From contig CM035162.1 in the NCBI GenBank assembly GCA_020205615.1, positions 41,530,464-41,594,463 on the forward strand: a stretch of DNA of 64,000 bases. The letters run 5' to 3'. The stretch is from Panax quinquefolius (taxonomy: Eukaryota > Streptophyta > Magnoliopsida > Apiales > Araliaceae). Shown here in pieces: positions 59,286 through 64,000 of the stretch. How positions within the stretch are numbered: position 1 is the first letter of the stretch; the number at the start of each line of letters is the position of its first letter. The position numbers and the translations under genes are program-made. The notes under the pieces are model-generated. The model saw only the letters and a program-made list of their open reading frames with translations. It did no database searches and was not told the origin of the DNA.

Positions 59286-60650
59286 TCAAATTGATGATAT
59301 CCGTAAGCTAAGATAAATCTTTGAAAAGAATTGTGCTCCTTGAAACTGGTCAAACAGGTCATCAATGCGAGGTAGCGGATACCTATTCTTGATAGTGACA
59401 TGGTTCAATTCTCGGTAGTTAATACAAATTTGCATACTCCCACCTTTCTTCTTTACGAATAACACAGGAGCACCCCAAGGAGATGTACTAGGACGAATGA
59501 AACCGATGTCCAACAACTCCTGTAGTTGGACCTTTAACTCCTGAAGTTCAATAGGAGCCATTCGATATGGGATTTTAGAAATGGGCTTTGTACCAGGTTC
59601 AAGGTCAATAAAGAATTCAACTTCAAGTTCTGGGGGTAGACCGGGAATTTCTTCAGGAAATATGTCAGGAAATTCATTAACAACAGAAATTTTATTCAAA
59701 TCTGACGTGTTTTTGTTCAAGTCCGTGACATAGGCTAAGAAAGCTTGACATCCGTTTTTCAATAAACGAATAGCTTTATGGCTTGATATTATAGTGATTG
59801 TCTTTAATGGTTTGGTTGTTTGAATTCGTATGATAGGTTGGTTAGGAATATGAGAACTAACAACCTTACGAAAACAATCAATTTTAGCATGATGCGTGGT
59901 TAACCAATCAATCCCTAAAATCACATCAAATGCAAGAATTTTCAACGAAATAAGGTCGGCAGGTAATGTGATGGTGTCGACTTGAATCAAGCAAGATTTA
60001 TAAACCGTAGATGTAATGAAAGTTTCTCCTAACGGAGTCTCAATAGATAAGTCAAGGTCTAATTTCTCTGGAGTCAAGTTTAAACGTTGAGCACAAGCAG
60101 AAGAGATAAAAGAATGGGTAGAACCGGTATCTAATAAGGTATAAACTTCACAAGAGTTTATGATTAGCTTACCCGTGATCACCTCGTTTGGGTTCCTCGC
60201 GTTTTGTGCAGTCACGACAAACGCCCTTCCAGGAACCACCGACTTTGACTTGTCTGGGACAGCCTTTGGAGTCACCATCCTCATTGAACTTGGTTTCGCA
60301 ACTAGATAATCTCTAGCTATAAGACCTTCATTTCCATAGTTGTAACACACCTTGGATTCTTGTGGGCAGTTTGGGCTGATGTGTCCCTCTTTACCGCATT
60401 TGTAACAAATGACCGGTGCTCGTTCTCCTCCCCTAAAAATAGTTGATGTTTGTGATGACGTCTTCATGTTATCATTGTTATACCTTCTCTTCTTGAAATC
60501 TCCTCCCGACTCGCTCCTTCTATTATCACGGCCACGATTACCACCAGAGTGGTTCCCGCTTTTGTCCGAATGTTTTCCTCCTTGTTGGTTTTCATTGCTC
60601 CGATGGCTGCCGCCACCGGTATGACCCTGGTTGTGGTACCTCGGTTGCAC
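59286..60650 (-). pseudogene. element H: gag tail, protease and RT N-terminus
   Basis: An uninterrupted frame of 454 codons, the longest in the window. The basic Gly/Asn-rich gag tail is followed by one good knuckle (C82 to C95, [14 protein letters not shown]). A second one at 102-115 is degraded: Cys to Tyr at 105 and 115, His to Leu at 110. The protease has DTGS at 174-177. The RT begins near residue 362 ([12 protein letters not shown]) and includes PWGAPVLF; motif A reads FSKIYL, with Tyr 446 in place of the catalytic Asp. It then goes out of frame. Protein of this copy would have no RT activity. Confidence 0.9.
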
Positions 60651-61402
60651 ATACTCATTATCTTGCTCTAATAATTGAGCCCTATTAACAACATCTAAAT
60701 ATATAAAGAAAATTTATTAGATATAAGATATTGCCGAATCTCGGGCTTTAGACCTCTCAGAAACATCCTCGTCATTCGTTCCTCATTTTCGACCAAATGA
60801 GGTGCAAACCTGGATAACTCTGCAAACTTCGCTTTGTACTGGGACACCATCATGTTGTTTTGTTCCAGTCTGATAAACTCCACCTCCTTCATATGATGAA
60901 TACTTTCAGGGAAGTACTTGTCATTGAATAGTTTCTAAAACGTTTCCCAAGACATGCTGAGTGCGGCTGGCTGGGTACGCTTCACAGAGTCCCACCAGTA
61001 ATCAGCCTCACCGCGAAACATAAAGGTGGCGAATGGAACCTTCTGTTCCTCCGTGCATCCCAAGACATCGAATATCTTGGTAATTTGCTTGACCCACGTT
61101 TCAGCCTTGATCGGATCCGACTTTCTAATAAATTATGGTGGTCCCAACTCTTTGAACTGCTTGGTTGTGACAAGTCGCGTGTTGCTATCATTTCCACCCG
61201 TATTCTGTGCACGAGTTTTCCTTTTCTGATTTTGCATGAACTGCAAAAAGCCTCTAAACACCCTATCATTCATCATTTGTTCGGTAGTGTTGTTTACAGG
61301 AGGAATATTGCCTTCCTGTTGCACGTTTCCCAGGGTGGTGATTAAAGGTGTCTCCACTGTCTCATTCACTCCATTGTTAACGCTCTCAGCTGCCATTCTC
61401 AA
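60651..61402 (-). pseudogene. gag of element H, capsid part
   Basis: An ATG at 61402 opens 89 codons (MMNDRVFRGFLQFMQ, KQFKELGPP) to a TAA near 61131. The same frame then continues with AETWVKQITKIFDVLG and YWWDSVKR, passes a stop near 60938, and reads MKEVEFIRLEQNNMMVSQYKAKFAELSRF (60892 onward) to a TAG near 60695 just before the zinc-knuckle frame. It aligns with the gag of C throughout. It could be functional only without these stops. Confidence 0.88.
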
Positions 61403-61569
61403 ATACTTCCATAAAAAAAGGGTTAATTTTCAAGTCATATATTATCCCTATAATCTGACCCACCAAATAAATACCAAATAAACTTAGTCAGGTCATACTA
61501 GCGAAGGAATTCCTCGTCTCTCCCCTCCTAGTTCTTGTCTCATATCTCAGCCAGGGATCATATCCCTAA
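61403..61569 (-). other. 5' leader of element H
   Basis: About 170 bp between PBS and gag; its first part is repeated at 54885-54944. I see no extra ORF here, unlike family A. Confidence 0.7.
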
Positions 61570-61583
61570 GCTTTGATACCAAC
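61570..61583 (-). promoter_or_regulatory. primer binding site of element H
   Basis: The minus strand reads GTTGGTATCAAAGC directly inside the 5' LTR, an initiator tRNA-Met type PBS. Confidence 0.88.
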
Positions 61584-63980
61584 TGTGACGCCCCCAAAAT
61601 AGGTATACATCACCCATTCTGAGTCACCAAATACATGGTACAAAAACAAATACAACTTCAGTAATATAATTGTCGTACAAAATATGACAACACATATACT
61701 GTGAGTTTGAATACAATATCGTCTACTAGAGAGTATACAAAATCAAAAGGAGTCCTCATTACAATTATTGGTACACTATTTTACAAAAATAGTGATGACT
61801 GCTAAACAATTATCTTGAATCATCACTCCATACCCCGGCTAGTTCCTGCTAAATTCTCTCCTCCTGAGAAGAACAATGGAACAAAAAGAAAAAAGGGTGA
61901 GCTCAACTAGCCCAGTAAAGAATATTATGACTAAGATAATATACAACAATTTATCATTAGTCTTCAACAGGGAAAATTTGATAAAATATAATAGACAACA
62001 AGTTTTAGATCAACAACTGCAGCGAAAATAGCAATCCATTAGAAGAGTCGAGTAGAGAAAGAATTCTACTATCTTCTAAGGTTTAAAAGTCCGTCATCAA
62101 TATCCCTGTAATAAATATTCATCTTTGCACTACAGGCCAAAGATATTCATTTGTATCATCAGTTGGTCATGTTCATCTCAACACCTGTTCATCTTTGCAC
62201 TACGGGCCAAAGATATTCATTAGGTAATCATTTATCTTTGCACTACAGGCCAAAGATATTCAGTAATATCATCATTTAGAACTGAGGATGATGAAAAATA
62301 TCTTAAAGAAAATGAATCCAGTGAGATAAAAGAATAAATATTAGGGATTCGTATTACAGTTTATCCAAGTTCAATAATACTCCGTAATAACCAATTTTGA
62401 AGAAGAATTCAAAAATAATGATCAAAACATGGATACAATCAATGATAGTAACCATAATAGACATCTTGGACAAAAAGAAGAAAATTTCATTTTGATTGAA
62501 TAGTGTCGATTCGAAGTGAATAGTGTCAGAGTATCGTGAATAGTGTCGTATACGTGAATAGTAACCCTGACACAAAAAGTTCCAAATTTGATAAAAATTT
62601 CAGACCAATATTTTGGCATAATGATATTGAAAGAAATAATATCATTTACGAAGAGAATAACATCCCTTACCTCAAAATAACGGTACTTCTGATCGGAATA
62701 TCGGATATAAAGCCGAAGGAAACTTATACCGAACAGCAACTCTCAAAGTATCTAAATACTCACAAAAATACACTCTACAATATAGAGAAAAAAAAAACTT
62801 GTTTCTGGTGTGATTTTTAATTCTAACATAAGCACCTATTTATAGGAAAATGGCAGAACGCCATAGAAGACTTAACTTGTTACCGGCTACTCAACTCTTC
62901 AACATTCACGCACGCCACTTTTGATCCAGCAAAATTTTTCCACAAAAAAACAAAAGTGGGGCCCACCCATATTTTTAATAAAAATCATTTTATTTTCTGA
63001 AACTTCAACAATTCATAATAAATAGCCATTTTATCAGAAATATTCAAATCTCATGTGATTTCCATAAGAAATTTAATTCTCTACAACTTTGTAGCTTTAA
63101 GTTTTTCCAAATTCCAAACAGAAAATATCCGAAAACCACCAACGATTGATTTTTAATACCTCCAATCCGATAAAATACTGATAAAACACCTCAGCATTAA
63201 TTCCTTCAATTTTATCCACATAAAAATAAATATATCCATCATTTATATCCACATAAAATAAATATTTCCTTATCATATAAATCAATAATTAATTATTCAT
63301 AAATAATATTACAGAATCACAATTATGACAACCAGACCATTCCCAAAAAAGAGAGGGCTTTCCGATAAGGATTTCTCCTTACTGGCGCGCAATTAGGTGA
63401 CCAAACCTCTCCTTGACAAAACTTTCTAGACATTGTCAATAATGCTATCTCATAATATTATTCAAATAATATGAATTATTGATCCGATAATGGGAAATAC
63501 TGTGCAGTGATAATTATTGAAATAATAAAATAAAATATTGAACAGTACTTACTGTAACAATTATTGAGTAGTGCCTTCTTACGTAAGAATCAATAAAAAA
63601 AATACTATGGAAAACCGTAATATGTATTTAATTGCGCGTATTATTGTATTTTAAAAGGGTATTCAACGGTGATGTTACAGTAAAACTTCTGTAGATTATT
63701 TGTAAAAACTCAAATTTGTCGTTTTCTTCATCCGACCCGTTATCCGTTATGGGGCCCACAAATGGTTGCGTCGTCGTACGAATATTCCCTGACAGAAAGA
63801 ATATTCCACGACCAAACGAATATTCCCCGACAACAATGAATATTTTATAACCACTTGCTTATTTTGTAAAATTTTCACATTTCACCCATAACCAAAGTAT
63901 TATATCAAATTAATACCTTATTATTCACAATAATAAATAGGGAAAATTCGATTTTATTTATAATAAGTTGGGGTCTTACA
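61584..63980 (-). repeat. 5' LTR of element H
   Basis: 2397 bp, TGTGACGCCCCC to GGGGTCTTACA. It carries the 39-bp array (62115-62270), the shorter GAATAGTGTC array (62500-62570), a TATA box (62837-62844), the hairpin block (63340-63435) and GAATATTC palindromes (63780-63845). Confidence 0.92.
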
Positions 63981-64000
63981 TTATACCCCAAGTCAAATTC
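63981..64000 (+). pseudogene. chromodomain fragment at window edge
   Basis: TTATACCCCAAGTCAAA matches the plus-strand chromodomain codons for VIPQVK seen in A2 (about 9855) and B. It is the target into which H inserted, probably the far part of copy F. Confidence 0.7.

Larger units (their letters stand above)
54885..63980 (-). mobile_element. Ty3/gypsy chromovirus element H, LTR-sharing tandem
   Basis: On the minus strand the order is LTR (61584-63980), PBS, gag, PR, RT, RNase H, IN remnant, chromodomain, PPT, LTR (54959-57371), PBS and leader of another copy, then a repair junction. The two LTRs are very similar, so the tandem is fairly young. The right flank TTATA is followed by plus-strand chromodomain sequence. 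Confidence 0.88.

Overview
The window is angiosperm nuclear DNA, AT-rich, and consists almost entirely of nested LTR retrotransposons. I see no host gene, tRNA or rRNA gene. The organism type is inferred from the elements: Ty3/gypsy chromoviruses with a C-terminal chromodomain after the integrase, LTRs of 2.3-3.3 kb, primer binding sites complementary to initiator tRNA-Met, and one Ty1/copia element. This is the texture of gene-poor pericentromeric heterochromatin. The species cannot be read from the sequence.

Layout. (1) 1-7726, minus strand: chromovirus family A, arranged pol, polypurine tract (PPT), one LTR (1948-5245), primer binding site (PBS), an extra acidic leader ORF, gag. One LTR is shared by two partial copies. 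(2) 7728-14814, plus: a decayed pol (A2) and its 3' LTR, split by a minus-strand solo LTR (10023-12363, duplication CCAAC). (3) 14815-18592, plus: pol of copy B and its LTR, cut by element C. (4) 18593-36620, plus: element C with 5' LTR, gag, PR, RT, RNase H, part of IN and a truncated 3' LTR. Its RNase H region is split by minus-strand element D (24069-33975, duplication ATACC). D has only 320 bp between its LTRs, and its 3' LTR holds a plus-strand solo LTR E (26501-28902, duplication TTATA). (5) 36621-45795, plus: a decayed Ty1/copia element carrying a small foldback MITE. (6) 45796-47047, plus: an LTR end fragment and the RNase H-IN part of copy F. (7) 47048-54857, minus: element G, a non-coding LTR derivative related to family A. 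(8) 54858-63980, minus: element H with both LTRs, gag and pol; beyond its 3' LTR lies a second leader with a PBS, so H is also an LTR-sharing tandem. The last 20 bases are again plus-strand chromodomain, probably the far end of F.

No element looks able to move by itself. Each gag-pol is broken by stops, frameshifts or deletions. The stops compared with sister copies here are mostly C-to-T or G-to-A transitions, as expected from deamination of methylated cytosine. The regulatory content lies in the LTRs: TATA boxes, arrays of GAATATTC palindromes near one LTR end, a conserved two-hairpin block in U3, and several families of short tandem repeats. The points most worth following are the hairpin block, the leader ORF upstream of gag, the heat-shock-element-like palindromes, the 2.3-kb inverted LTR pair and the templated repair junction near 54858. 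All family assignments rest on motif reading by eye; no search was run.
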